Source of the DNA: Streptomyces sp. HUAS CB01
GTDB lineage: Bacteria; Actinomycetota; Actinomycetes; Streptomycetales; Streptomycetaceae
DNA length: 64,000 nucleotides
Direction of reading: 5' to 3'
Assembly: GCF_030406905.1 (NCBI RefSeq)
Contig: NZ_CP129137.1
Location: forward strand, 3,988,001-4,052,000
The position numbers and the translations under genes are program-made. Numbering within the stretch: the first letter of the stretch is position 1; each line of letters starts with the position of its first letter. The notes below the pieces were generated by a model. The model made no database searches, was not told where the DNA came from, and saw only the letters and a program-made list of their open reading frames with translations. Below are positions 30,630-39,424 of the stretch, piece after piece.

Positions 30630-32129
30630 TTACTGCTTGCCGCAGTTCGAGGCCAGCTTCTGCTCCTCCTCCGAGAGGGTGGGGCCCGGAGAGGGAGACG
30701 CTGCGGTCGGCTTGGTCTGGGCGGACTGGGTCGAGGGCTTCGTGCCGGTCGTTCCGCCGGCCTGGCCCTCGCCCGGCGGCGTGCCGGCGGCACGGTCCGC
30801 GGCGGCGCGGCGCTGCTCGTCCTTCTTGCAGACGGCTGCCTGCGCGCCGAGCTCCTGGATCTTGTCGCGGGCATCGCCGAGGCTTCCCTCGGTGATGGTC
30901 TCCTTGACCTGCTTCTGCTGGTAGGCCGGCAGGTACTTGAGTTCGATCTCGGGGTGGTCCTTCTCGACCTTCGAGAGCGAGACCCAGGCCAGGTCCTGGC
31001 TGATGCCCCGGTACAGCGCGACGTGGTTCTCGTTCGCGCCGACGTAGTACTGGGTCTGCGTCCAGCGGTAACCGCCGTAGAGACCACCGCCGACGACCCC
31101 CAGCGCGAGCGCGATGAAGAAGGATCTCTTCAGCCACTTCCGGCCGCGGCGCGGCTTGACGAAGTCGTCGTCGGTGTAGGTGCCGTAGCTGCCCTCCGGC
31201 GGCATCCCGTCGTAGCCGACGTCATCGCCGCTTCCGGGGGGACCGAAGCTGCCTCCCGGGGGTGGCGGGGTGGGCCGTCCGAGGCCGGACGCGCGGCCGG
31301 CGGGGGTCTGCATCGCCCCGCCGTCGCCCAGCTGCATCTGGTTCTCGGCGACCGCGCCGACGACGACCGGGGTGTCGCTGAGCGCGCCGGCGAGGGTGTC
31401 GCCGGAGTCCGTGTCGAGCACGTCGGCGACGATGCAGGTGATGTTGTCGGGGCCGCCGCCGCGCAGGGCGAGCTGGATCAGCTCCTGCACCGTCTCCTGC
31501 GGGCCCTGGTAGCTGGCGAGGGCGTCCTCCAGCGTCTGGTGGGAGACGACGCCGGACAGTCCGTCGGAGCAGATGAGGTAGCGGTCGCCGGCCCGGACCT
31601 CGCGGATGGAGAGATCGGGCTCGACGTGGTCACCACTGCCCAGCGCGCGCATCAGCAGGGCGCGCTGCGGGTGGGTGGTGGCCTCCTCCTCGGTGATCCG
31701 GCCCTCGTCGACGAGCCGCTGCACCCAGGTGTGGTCCTGCGTGATCTGGGTCAGGACCCCGTCGCGGAGCAGGTACGCACGGGAGTCGCCGACGTGGACG
31801 AGTCCGAGTCGCTGACCGGTCCACAGGAGCGCGGTCAGGGTGGTGCCCATGCCCTCGAGCTGGGGGTCCTCCTCGACCATCATGCGCAGCTGCTCGTTGG
31901 CCCGCTGTACCGCGGTGCCGAGCGAGGTGAGGATGTCCGAGCCCGGAATGTCGTCGTCGAGCTGGACGAGCGTGGAGATGACCTCCGACGAGGCGACCTC
32001 GCCGGCGGCCTGGCCCCCCATGCCGTCGGCGATCGCGAGAAGACGCGGGCCGGCGTAGCCGGAGTCCTCGTTGCCCTCCCGGATCATGCCTTTGTGCGAT
32101 CCGGCTGCGAAGCGCAGTGACAGACTCAT
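30630..32129 (-). CDS. pstP: PP2C-type Ser/Thr protein phosphatase PstP
   Basis: A 499-residue protein. The ATG at 32129 gives MSLSLRFAAGSHKGMIREGN. Metal-binding motifs are REGNEDSG, IADGMGGQAAGEVAS, GLVHVGDSRAYLLRDG, SDGLSGVV and GGPDNITCIV. After a Pro/Gly linker comes a membrane helix (about 333-353), then an extracellular domain with Gln/Lys-rich helices and two cysteines. It reverses PknB phosphorylation, including that of the FHA proteins encoded upstream. It lies 27 nt from rodA. Confidence 0.96.
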   Translation of the reverse strand: MSLSLRFAAGSHKGMIREGNEDSGYAGPRLLAIADGMGGQAAGEVASSEVISTLVQLDDDIPGSDILTSLGTAVQRANEQLRMMVEEDPQLEGMGTTLTALLWTGQRLGLVHVGDSRAYLLRDGVLTQITQDHTWVQRLVDEGRITEEEATTHPQRALLMRALGSGDHVEPDLSIREVRAGDRYLICSDGLSGVVSHQTLEDALASYQGPQETVQELIQLALRGGGPDNITCIVADVLDTDSGDTLAGALSDTPVVVGAVAENQMQLGDGGAMQTPAGRASGLGRPTPPPPGGSFGPPGSGDDVGYDGMPPEGSYGTYTDDDFVKPRRGRKWLKRSFFIALALGVVGGGLYGGYRWTQTQYYVGANENHVALYRGISQDLAWVSLSKVEKDHPEIELKYLPAYQQKQVKETITEGSLGDARDKIQELGAQAAVCKKDEQRRAAADRAAGTPPGEGQAGGTTGTKPSTQSAQTKPTAASPSPGPTLSEEEQKLASNCGKQ

Positions 32130-32288
32130 GCGCACCTGCCCTGTCGACGCTGCCTCGGGGTACAGCCGGTCTCGAGCCACACTGCCCACCCTCCGGTCGG
32201 GAGCCTGCCCCGGTCCGTCGCCGGGACCGCTGCGGGGTCCTCCGTGCGGACCGCCGCGGCTCGCTCGCTCCGCTCGCTCATTGTCGTA

Positions 32289-32801
32289 CTACTTCCGCAG
32301 CTCGATGACGGTCTTGCCGATACGGATCGGCGCGCCCGGCGGAATCGGTGTCGGGGTGGTGAGCCGGGTCCGGTCGAGATAGGTGCCGTTGGTGGACCCG
32401 AGATCCTCGACGATCCACTGGCCGTCACGGTCCGGGTAGATCCTGGCATGCCGGCTGGAGGCGTAGTCGTCGTCCAGCACGATCGTGGAATCGTGCGCAC
32501 GGCCCAGGGTGATCGTCTGCCCCTGCAGCGCGACCGTGGTGCCGGTGAGGGAGCCCTCGGTGACGACCAGCTTCGTGGGCGCCCCCCGGCGCTGGCGCGT
32601 CGCCTGCTGGCGCTGCTGCGGAGGCGCCGCCGGCTGGCGGGCGGCCTGCTGCGGACGTGTCTCCGCGTTGCGGCGCGAGCCGCGCTGCGTGACACGGGTG
32701 CCGAACAGGTCACTACGGATGACCTGGACGGCCACGATGACGAACAGCCACAGAACGGCCAGGAAACCCAGCCGCATGACCGTCAGGGTCAGCTCTGACA
32801 T
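32289..32801 (-). CDS. fhaB: FHA-domain protein FhaB/FipA
   Basis: A 170-residue protein. The ATG at 32801 follows GCGGGGGC. An N-terminal membrane helix (about 9-27) and a basic Gln/Arg linker precede an FHA domain (about 78-168) with phosphothreonine-binding GR (LGRAHDSTIVLDD), SSRHARI and GSTNGTYLD. It recognises kinase-phosphorylated partners in the growth and division complex. It is 10 nt downstream of fhaA. The following 159-nt gap to pstP contains an Arg/Ala-rich frame but no gene. Confidence 0.95.
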   Translation of the reverse strand: MSELTLTVMRLGFLAVLWLFVIVAVQVIRSDLFGTRVTQRGSRRNAETRPQQAARQPAAPPQQRQQATRQRRGAPTKLVVTEGSLTGTTVALQGQTITLGRAHDSTIVLDDDYASSRHARIYPDRDGQWIVEDLGSTNGTYLDRTRLTTPTPIPPGAPIRIGKTVIELRK

Positions 32802-32811
32802 TGCCCCCGCT

Positions 32812-33672
32812 TCACCCTTCGGCTTGCCGGTAAACGATGGTGGTGCTGCCCACGACGATCCGCGAGCCGTCGCGGAGCGTAGCGCGGGTGGTGTGCTGCC
32901 CGTCCACCACGATGCCGTTGGTGGACCCGAGATCCTGGATCGTCGAGGGCGTTCCGGTCCGGATCTCGCAGTGCCGGCGGGAGACGCCGGGGTCGTCGAT
33001 CCGCACGTCGGCGTCGGTGCTGCGGCCCAGCACCATCGTCGGGCGGGAGATCTGGTGGCGTGTGCCGTTGATCTCGATCCAGCGGCGTACCTGGGCGCCC
33101 GGCATCGGACCGGGTGCCGGCGGACGCCCGCCGGGGGCCGCTCCCGGGCCGGGCCTGCCACCGCCGGGAGGCGGGGCGGACGGCATGGGAGGTGCACTGA
33201 CAGGAGGGTAGCCGTAGCCGCCGCGCTGGGCCCCCTGCGGGGCGCCCGCGTGACCCGCTCCCGGGCCGGCGGGAGCGCGGTCGGGCGTCTGTGACGTACT
33301 CGACGCGAGGGTGCGGCTGCGCACCCGGTACAGACCGGTGTCGAGGTCGTCGGCCTTCTCCAGATGGACCTTGATCGGTCCCATGAAGGTGTAGCGCTGC
33401 TGCTTGGCGTAGTCCCGGACCAGGCCGGAGAGCTCGTCGCCGAGCTGGCCGGAGTAGGGGCTGAGGCGCTCGTAGTCGGGCGCGCTCAGCTCCACGATGA
33501 AGTCGTTGGGGACGACCGTGCGGTCCCGGTTCCAGATGGTCGCGTTGTTGTCGCACTCGCGCTGGAGGGCGCCCGCGATCTCGACCGGCTGGACCTCGGA
33601 CTTGAAGACCTTGGCGAAGGTGCCGTTGACCAGACCTTCGAGCCGCTGCTCGAAACGCTTCAGAACTCCCAT
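32812..33672 (-). CDS. fhaA: FHA-domain protein FhaA (DUF3662 + FHA)
   Basis: A 286-residue protein, the first gene of the operon. The N-terminal DUF3662 domain (1-115) has FAKVFKSEVQPVEIAGALQR and KQQRYTFMGPIKVHLEK. A Pro/Gly/Ala-rich linker follows (about 120-195), then a C-terminal FHA domain (about 200-284) with LGRSTDADVRIDD, VSRRHCEI and GSTNGIVVDG. In mycobacteria FhaA binds the phosphorylated pseudokinase of MviN and controls lipid II export; a similar role is likely. AGGAGG precedes the ATG. Confidence 0.96.
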   Translation of the reverse strand: MGVLKRFEQRLEGLVNGTFAKVFKSEVQPVEIAGALQRECDNNATIWNRDRTVVPNDFIVELSAPDYERLSPYSGQLGDELSGLVRDYAKQQRYTFMGPIKVHLEKADDLDTGLYRVRSRTLASSTSQTPDRAPAGPGAGHAGAPQGAQRGGYGYPPVSAPPMPSAPPPGGGRPGPGAAPGGRPPAPGPMPGAQVRRWIEINGTRHQISRPTMVLGRSTDADVRIDDPGVSRRHCEIRTGTPSTIQDLGSTNGIVVDGQHTTRATLRDGSRIVVGSTTIVYRQAEG

Positions 33673-34311
33673 GGGGCACCTCCTCCGTCGGTGTCGTCCT
33701 GGTACTGCTTACTGATCGTATCCACGCGTCGGGAAATCGGCTGGTTCCCCTTGTCTGGCCCGTCGATGAGTGTCACCTCTCACACGGATCGTAGAGGCGG
33801 CCTCCTGACAGTGTCCCGCACCCGGGGTGCACCCCGGGGGAGCGGGGGGAGGTGCACCCGGGAGGAGTGCCGGCGGCCGCGCTGCGTTCCTTCGCCTGTC
33901 CCTCTCCGGTTGTCCGTGTCTTCCTCTTCCAGCCCTGTCTCTTCTCCGTCCCGGGGTTCGCGGCTCCCGGTGCTCCCGGGTTCCGCTTCCGTGGCCGGGC
34001 CCTCCGGCCGCCGCTGTTCCCTACAACGTCGCGGAGGGCCGCGGGGGTGCCCGCCGCCCGGTTACCGGAGGTCCCCTGTCCCGGTCCCTGTCCCGGTCCC
34101 CGTCACGAGGCCGGGGCCGCGACGGGGGTGCCGGGTGCCCGGTCGCGATCACGGTGCGAAGCGCGTCCCGGCAGGCCTCTGCTGTGTTCTCCGCCGCCGG
34201 GAGCCGCCCGAAACAACGGATGTGAATCCACCCTCGGCAGCGTGCTAATCTTCTGCATGTCGCCAGGGGCTCGCACCGAACAGGTGAGGGACGAGGCGGC
34301 AGCACCCAAAT
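33673..34311. other. Intergenic region, fhaA promoter side to tRNA-Leu
   Basis: A 639-nt gap. Near 33822-33866 are two GGTGCACCC elements separated by a G-run. At 34074-34112 a short tandem of TGTCCCGGTCCC units occurs. The open frames are unbiased low-complexity and I see no gene. The promoter of the fha-pst-rod-pbp-pkn operon should lie at 33680-33800. Confidence 0.4.
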
Positions 34312-34398
34312 GCGCGGGTGGCGGAATAGGCAGACGCGCTGGATTCAGGTTCCAGTGCCCGCAAGGGCGTGGGGGTTCAACTCCCCCCTCGCGCACCA
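34312..34398 (+). tRNA. tRNA-Leu(CAG)
   Basis: An 87-nt class II tRNA. The acceptor GCGCGGG pairs with CTCGCGC (one G-T). The anticodon CAG (34346-34348) is in loop TTCAGGT with stem CTGGA/TCCAG. There is a long variable arm (TGCCCGCAAGGGCG), T-loop TTCAACT, and encoded CCA. It marks the left edge of the accessory segment. Confidence 0.97.
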
Positions 34399-34411
34399 GG
34401 AGAAATCCGTT

Positions 34412-34458
34412 GAAACGGGTCTCCGCCAGAGACGAAAGTCCTGGTGGGGGCCCGTTTC
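34412..34458 (+). terminator. Hairpin after tRNA-Leu
   Basis: GAAACGGG (34412-34419) and CCCGTTTC (34451-34458) pair around a 31-nt loop containing GTCTCCGCCAGAGAC (a nested hairpin), 14 nt after the tRNA. Its right half is the part duplicated at 39719. Confidence 0.6.
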
Positions 34459-34463
34459 TCGTG
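34433..34463 (+). repeat. Left copy of ~30-bp direct repeat
   Basis: CGAAAGTCCTGGTGGGG, one extra G, then CCCGTTTCTCGTG. The same sequence minus that G recurs at 39719-39748, 5,286 nt away. The left copy lies in the 3' flank of tRNA-Leu, a common phage or ICE integration position. Confidence 0.85.
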
Positions 34464-34515
34464 GTCGGGGTAGCTCGGTCGCTGTGTGGATGTGTGTGTG
34501 ACACCACTGTGGTCT

Positions 34516-34529
34516 GTTTTACGTGAAAG
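34516..34529. other. Degenerate parS-like site
   Basis: GTTTTACGTGAAAG matches 12 of 14 bases of the Streptomyces ParB site GTTTCACGTGAAAC. It is in noncoding DNA just after the left repeat. With two mismatches it may be fortuitous. Confidence 0.3.
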
Positions 34530-34888
34530 AGCCCACACCGTGGCTCTTGTCACGATGCGAGCCCTGTTCTTCTGTTGATCTTCAGCTGGTGCGGCTCGCG
34601 ACGGTCGCTGGCCGGCCGGTGCGAGGTAGCCGGGGGCCACCTGCCCAGCGGCTTGGTCCTGCGCAGGTGGTGGGTGCGCTTGCGCGGCGCTGCCCGCCCA
34701 GGGTGAGGTCTCCCCCCATTCCTTGATCTTCCGGCGGTTGGGCGTTCACACGCTGACTGTGCAGCACGCACCGCGGGAACCGGCCTCCTGGCCGCACCAG
34801 GTCGGTCTGATTCCGTCCGAGGCACGGTCCTTCCAGCACCGCGGGAGGCAGACCGGCTGCGTGCGGCGGTCGAGGGCGGGGTACCGCC
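34530..34888. other. Intergenic accessory DNA, no gene supported
   Basis: About 360 nt between tRNA-Leu and the ATPase remnant. Short frames on both strands show no domain. The sequence is slightly less GC-rich than its surroundings. Confidence 0.4.
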
Positions 34889-35407
34889 GTGCTGTCCCAG
34901 GTGCTGACCGGGATGGGCGGGGTCGGCAAGACCCGGCTCGCCGTCGACTACGCCCGCGCCGCCGGGGACGACGGCGGTCTGGACGTCCTGGTCTGGGTCA
35001 CCGCGAGTGCCCGGTCGCCCGTGATGAGCGGATACGCGCAGGCCGGGGCGCTGAACGCCCAAGGCCGCAACGAGCCCCCGACGAGCCCGCCGCCGACCTC
35101 GGGCACCTGCCCCTGGCTCAGGCCGCCGCCCATCTCATCGACTCCGTTGAGACCGCAGCCACCTACCGCAACCTGTTGGCCGAGCGCGCCACGAAACTCA
35201 CCGACCTGGCCCGCGACGCCCTGCCCGACGAGCAGGCCACCGCCCCCGCCGCCGCCTGGTCCCTGTCCATCGACCGCGCCGACACCCTGCGCCCCGCCGG
35301 CCTGGCCCGGCCCATGCTCCACCTGGCCGCCCTGCTCGACGCCAACGGCATCCCCCAGTCCGTCCTGACGGGCGAGACCGCCGGCGCTCACCTTGCCGCA
35401 CACCGCA
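34889..35407 (+). pseudogene. Remnant of a STAND/NB-ARC ATPase
   Basis: The first frame (from 34889) encodes SQVLTGMGGVGKTRLAVDYA, a clear P-loop of the NB-ARC/STAND type, then LDVLVWVTASARS. After about 35050 the coding signal moves to another frame, which reads EPAADLGHLPLAQAAAHLID (the GLPLAL motif of NB-ARC ARC1) and continues AWSLSIDRADTL and LARPMLHLAALLDANGIPQS before breaking off near 35400. Most of the nucleotide-binding domain between P-loop and GLPL is missing, as is any C-terminal TPR or WD repeat sensor. It is a deleted, frameshifted relic of a signalling or defence-type NTPase. Confidence 0.75.
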
Positions 35408-35419
35408 CCGCAATTGGCC

Positions 35420-35855
35420 CCACCCCCGGGATCTGCCCGATCCCGGCGACCTGGTCGTTGACGGCGTTGGGCCAGGTGATGCCGCGCTTGAACCCGAAGT
35501 ACTTCGGCGACGGTGCCGCGCTGATGGTCCGTACCGGGACGACGAACCGCAGCCCGTCGACGGAGGCCAGCAGGCCGTCGCCCCAGTACGCCGGGATCGG
35601 CACCTGAGACTGGGCTTCGATCAGCATGGCGTTCGCCGCGGCGATGGTGTCGCCCCGGAGGTAGAACTGGTCGACGTGGACCGGACGGGAGCGGGTGAGG
35701 CCCTCGTGGCCGGGGTTGGTGAACGGAGTCATGCCGATGTCGCACGCCTCGCTCACAAGGAGCGCGACGGCCGAGGTGGTGAGGTACTTCATGCGGGTGG
35801 TGCCGTCTCCGAGGTGGACGAAGGCGTCGAGGAACCCGGTCCAGGAACAACGGTG
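35420..35855 (-). pseudogene. Internal fragment of a Tn3-family transposase
   Basis: The minus-strand reading contains ALLVSEACDIGMTPFTNPGH, LTRSRPVHVDQFYLRGDTIA, then LLASVDGLRFVVPVRTISAAP and SPKYFGFKRGITWPNAVNDQ. This is the catalytic DDE region of Tn3-type TnpA (the Asp in SVDGLRFVVPVRT). Both the N-terminal DNA-binding part and the C-terminus are lost. It is a scar of a replicative transposon, now in frame behind the start of an FAD enzyme. Confidence 0.85.
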
Positions 35856-35924
35856 AAGCGCGGTGGCGGTCGCCAGGCCGGCGATGCCGGATCCGACGAC
35901 GAGGACTTCAAGGCGGTTTGACAT
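35856..35924 (-). pseudogene. N-terminal stub of an FAD-dependent oxidoreductase
   Basis: MSNRLEVLVVGSGIAGLATA is a dinucleotide-binding GxGxxG start typical of FAD monooxygenases, followed by TALHR, then an abrupt switch into transposase sequence in the same frame. Only about 24 residues of the original enzyme remain. The composite frame (35388-35945) is open for 185 residues but is a chimera of two broken genes. Confidence 0.7.
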
Positions 35925-35945
35925 GCGGATCTTCTGCGTGGCCAC

Positions 35946-36283
35946 CGGAGGTACGTCCCGCGATTACGACCTGTTCGGCGGCCGGTCTACGGCCGCGATT
36001 CGCCAGGGCCGGTCCCCTGCCCTCCGCGCTTGGCCGTAGTGACCCGCATCGTGGGAGGCGGTTCTCCCACCGAGTACCTCCGGGCCCGGAGCGTTGCGAA
36101 GGGTTTCGACACGAAGCCTTGAACGGGTTCGAAAACACCTTCCGCAGCTTGTGAAGGCGTTGTTAAGATCCGGGCGCGTGAGGCAGCGGGCCCTTCAATC
36201 CGGTCGTTCCGATTCTCGATCGGTGTGCTCCGTGCGGGAGTCCTTTCTCTGCCTCTTCCGAAGGGTCTCGGGGAGGGGATCTC
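35946..36283. other. Upstream region of the FG-GAP protein gene
   Basis: A 338-nt gap between the oxidoreductase stub and the secreted protein. It is moderately AT-richer from 36110 to 36240 (CACCTTCCGCAGCTTGTGAA, GGCGTTGTTAAGATCC), a plausible promoter zone. The strong ribosome site GGGGAGGGG ends at 36278. Confidence 0.4.
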
Positions 36284-39200
36284 TTGGCCGGATTCGGCCG
36301 TATTCGTGCTGCCGTGGGAATCCGTGGCGCATGTGTGGTTGCGTCGGTGGCCCTCGTGGGCGGGCTGACCCCGGCCACCGCTGCGCCGGTGGAAGTCGCC
36401 AACTCTGTCGACGTCACCATCCCTGCCACCATGAGGAAGTCGCCGGGGGCCGGCGAGCTCCTCAGCGTTGGCCCATCCGGTTACGCTCACTGGGGTACTA
36501 CTGGTCTCCCCAGCGGACTGGACTGGACGTCGTACGACGGCACGACGCAACGGGTGCCAGGTGGGGACGGCGCGGCCCCTTCATCCCCGATCGAGACGCA
36601 CGGCGCAGGCTCGGACATCGTGGCTCTGCCCCCTCGGAACGGGTCTGGCGACGTACAGATGCGGAACATGGCCACGGGCGAGTCCTGGGTGGTTTTGGTT
36701 CCGGCCGGTCAGATCTACGCCCAGACCTTCGGCGACACGGTCGTCACCCGGAGCGGGATGCGCACGGGGTCTGGGTGGACGGGAATGCATTTGCTCCGGG
36801 CGGAGAACGGAAGCACCGTCGACAGGCCCGTGACCGGGATGCCCGACGGCTTCGTACATCAATTCCTCGGCCGGGGAGGTCAGCACGGGAGCCTGATCTT
36901 CGGCTCAGTTCCGGATGACACGTCTTTGAAGAGTGCCTGGCTCGATTTCCGCACGGCAACGGCCACCATGATCCCCAGCACCGTGGTCGGCACCAACTCA
37001 ACCGTCACCGCTCACCATGTGGTGACTCCTTCGGGTGCCAGCGGTGTCCGTATCTACGAGCAGGGTGAGTTCGACGCTCCGGTACGCGAGCTCGAGGTCG
37101 ATCTCACCGACGCCAAGGTCGTGGGGGTGGTCGGTGACTCCCTCATCATCGGTCGCCACGACCCGGCTCTCGGCTCCTTGGCCTACGGGTCGTCCACGTA
37201 CCGTGTCATCGCCGTGCCCTTCGACGGCTCGCCCGAACGGCTTCTGCTGGCACGGGCCAGCGTGCTACGCATCGCACACCGTCCCGACGGTGGTCTACTG
37301 ATCGTGGGCGGGGCCTCCGCCTTGGACTACGGCTTCAACATCATTGCCGTCCAGGAGGACGGAACGCCGGGCGTCGAGCCGCTGCGCCGCATTGCACCGG
37401 TTCCCATGAAGCACCTCGGGCTGGTCGTTGACCAGGTAACAGTCACCTCAATCGAAGACGGCGACGGCCGCACAGCGGTCTACGAGCGGGTGCTCAGCGA
37501 CACAGCTCCGGGATACGGAGACCGAGTCCGGCGCGGCAGCCTGCCGTTTCCGTACGACAGATGCGTCATGTCCGAGCGCGAATGCCCGCAACTGCACCCC
37601 ACCGGTGATGGCCGCGTCGTCTACACGGCCGAGGTCGCGCCCGAGGGAGGCGACACGAGGCAGGAAAGGCTCTTCGTCGCCGATAAGGTCGGGGGCTTTC
37701 CGGGGACTTCCTGGGACACCGGATTGGACCCTAAGAGCAGCGACCTAGACGTTCAGGTACTGGGTGCATCGGGCAGCCTTGCTCTCGTGAAGGGGCGCTC
37801 GCCGCTCGATGACTTCGAGCTCCGCGTCCTGGACATCAACAGCGGCAGGGTGCTCCGCAAGGAGCCCGGTCTCGTGGGGGCCCTTTGGGGAACCACCTTC
37901 TGGACGGCGGTGCCGGCCGGTGACGGCACCTTCACGGCGACTGCCAAGGAAGCGCGGACGGGGGCACGACTGACTTCGGTGCGGGTGGGATCCAACTGCC
38001 GGAACCTGTTGGAGCTGCAGGCGGTTGGACAGTGGCTGTACTGGCGCTGCGAGACGGCCGGCACGCCCTCCCGCGCGGCAGGCGTGTACGACCTCGCGAA
38101 CCGCAGGAACGTCCCGCTCGGCGACACCAGGACGGCCCGGCTGGGTAACGGCATCGTCGTGACCGGCGGGGACGGAAAGTCGCTGGACGTCCACGACGTC
38201 CGCGGTGCAACCGCTCTCCTGGAGAACGTGGCGACCGCTCACGGCCTGTTCAGTCTCGATGTCCGCACCGGCGACCTCGCCTACACGCGGGGCAAGGGCG
38301 ATGTCCGCGTGCTGCGCCGGGGGCTGTCGGCGGTGCCGCTGAACTCCCCCTACAGCGTGGTCGGCACGACAGTTGAGACAGACGCCACCCCCGTCGTCTG
38401 GCGAGGGCAATGGTGGCTAAACGAACCGGCCGCCGACTGGACCGTCACCATAAGGCACCCCTTGACCGGGCGCGTCGTCTCCACCCAGACGGGCGGCCGC
38501 GCCGAGTACTCCATCGCCGCTTCGTGGAACGGACGAGCGACGGACGGCACCTACCCTTTGAACGGTCGCTACACCTGGACTCTGACCGCGCGCCCTGCGG
38601 ACGGACAGGGGGCCGGCCTGGTCACATCGGGGTCGGTCACACTGATCGGCGGTGCACCTGTGCTCCGTGACCATGGGGGCGACGGCATCGGTGACCTTGT
38701 GTCGCTGAGTTCCTCCGGCGCCCTGGCCTTCCGGTACGGGAACGGGGCGGGTGGCTTCTCGGGGGCGACGACGGGTTCTGGCTGGTCGACGTCGGTTGTC
38801 GCGGTGCCGTTCGGGGACCTGAACGGCGATCGGTGCAATGACGTACTGGTGCGCTTGGGCTCTGAGCTGCGCGCGTACAACCCGAAGTGCGGTGCCGCGC
38901 TGACTCCGTCGACTCCGTATACCTCGCTGGGTACGGTGTGGGCTCAGTTCAACGTGCTGACGTCGCCGGGTGACATAACGGGTGACGGCCGTGCGGATCT
39001 GGTGGCGCGGCAGGCGTCCACGGGGGACATGTACCTGTACGCGGACGACGGTGCGGGGAAGCTGAAGGCCCGCGGGAAGATCGGTACGAACTGGAAGCTG
39101 TACCGGGCGGTCTTCGGTGCGGGTGATCTGAATGGTGACGGCATCGGTGAGCTGCTGGCGGTGGACGGCGCGAACTCGCTGTGGCGGTACGACGGCACGT

Positions 39201-39424
39201 CAGCGGGGACGCTGAAGCCGCGCGGGCTGGTGTTCGGCAATAAGTGGGGTACCGGCCGCAACGTCTTCGTCGGTGTGGGCGATCTGAACCGGGACGGCAA
39301 GGCCGATCTCGTGTCCCGGAACGCGGCCGGGGATCTGCTGCGTAACAGCGGCACCGGCGCCGGTTCCTTCGGCTCGACCGTGAAGGTCGGGACGGGCTGG
39401 CAGGGCTACAAGGGCCTCTTCTGA
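36284..39424 (+). CDS. Large secreted protein with FlgD-like and FG-GAP/VCBS repeats
   Basis: A 1046-residue protein. It starts with TTG at 36284, 5 nt after GGGGAGGGG. A signal peptide ends near TPATAA-AP (residue ~34). A large N-terminal part (about 40-700) looks like a beta-propeller of irregular WD/kelch-like blades with no enzymatic motif. A FlgD-type Ig-like domain (about 704-790; VTIRHPLTGRVVSTQTGG, WNGRATDGTYPLNGRYTW) is followed by four to five FG-GAP repeats with calcium-type motifs DLNGDRCND, DITGDGRADL, DLNGDGIGEL and DLNRDGKADL. Such proteins are exported to the cell surface or medium. It lies inside the direct-repeat-bracketed segment, and its codon bias is a little weaker than the core genes. 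Confidence 0.9.
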   Translation: MAGFGRIRAAVGIRGACVVASVALVGGLTPATAAPVEVANSVDVTIPATMRKSPGAGELLSVGPSGYAHWGTTGLPSGLDWTSYDGTTQRVPGGDGAAPSSPIETHGAGSDIVALPPRNGSGDVQMRNMATGESWVVLVPAGQIYAQTFGDTVVTRSGMRTGSGWTGMHLLRAENGSTVDRPVTGMPDGFVHQFLGRGGQHGSLIFGSVPDDTSLKSAWLDFRTATATMIPSTVVGTNSTVTAHHVVTPSGASGVRIYEQGEFDAPVRELEVDLTDAKVVGVVGDSLIIGRHDPALGSLAYGSSTYRVIAVPFDGSPERLLLARASVLRIAHRPDGGLLIVGGASALDYGFNIIAVQEDGTPGVEPLRRIAPVPMKHLGLVVDQVTVTSIEDGDGRTAVYERVLSDTAPGYGDRVRRGSLPFPYDRCVMSERECPQLHPTGDGRVVYTAEVAPEGGDTRQERLFVADKVGGFPGTSWDTGLDPKSSDLDVQVLGASGSLALVKGRSPLDDFELRVLDINSGRVLRKEPGLVGALWGTTFWTAVPAGDGTFTATAKEARTGARLTSVRVGSNCRNLLELQAVGQWLYWRCETAGTPSRAAGVYDLANRRNVPLGDTRTARLGNGIVVTGGDGKSLDVHDVRGATALLENVATAHGLFSLDVRTGDLAYTRGKGDVRVLRRGLSAVPLNSPYSVVGTTVETDATPVVWRGQWWLNEPAADWTVTIRHPLTGRVVSTQTGGRAEYSIAASWNGRATDGTYPLNGRYTWTLTARPADGQGAGLVTSGSVTLIGGAPVLRDHGGDGIGDLVSLSSSGALAFRYGNGAGGFSGATTGSGWSTSVVAVPFGDLNGDRCNDVLVRLGSELRAYNPKCGAALTPSTPYTSLGTVWAQFNVLTSPGDITGDGRADLVARQASTGDMYLYADDGAGKLKARGKIGTNWKLYRAVFGAGDLNGDGIGELLAVDGANSLWRYDGTSAGTLKPRGLVFGNKWGTGRNVFVGVGDLNRDGKADLVSRNAAGDLLRNSGTGAGSFGSTVKVGTGWQGYKGLF

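Noticed and set aside
29733..32120. 795-residue plus-strand frame opposite rodA and pstP
   Set aside because: Shadow of two clear genes; composition dominated by Arg/Asp/Val repeats typical of antisense frames.
33822..34112. GGTGCACCC pairs and short TGTCCCGGTCCC tandem before tRNA-Leu
   Set aside because: Low-complexity GC-rich DNA; no element or gene recognised.
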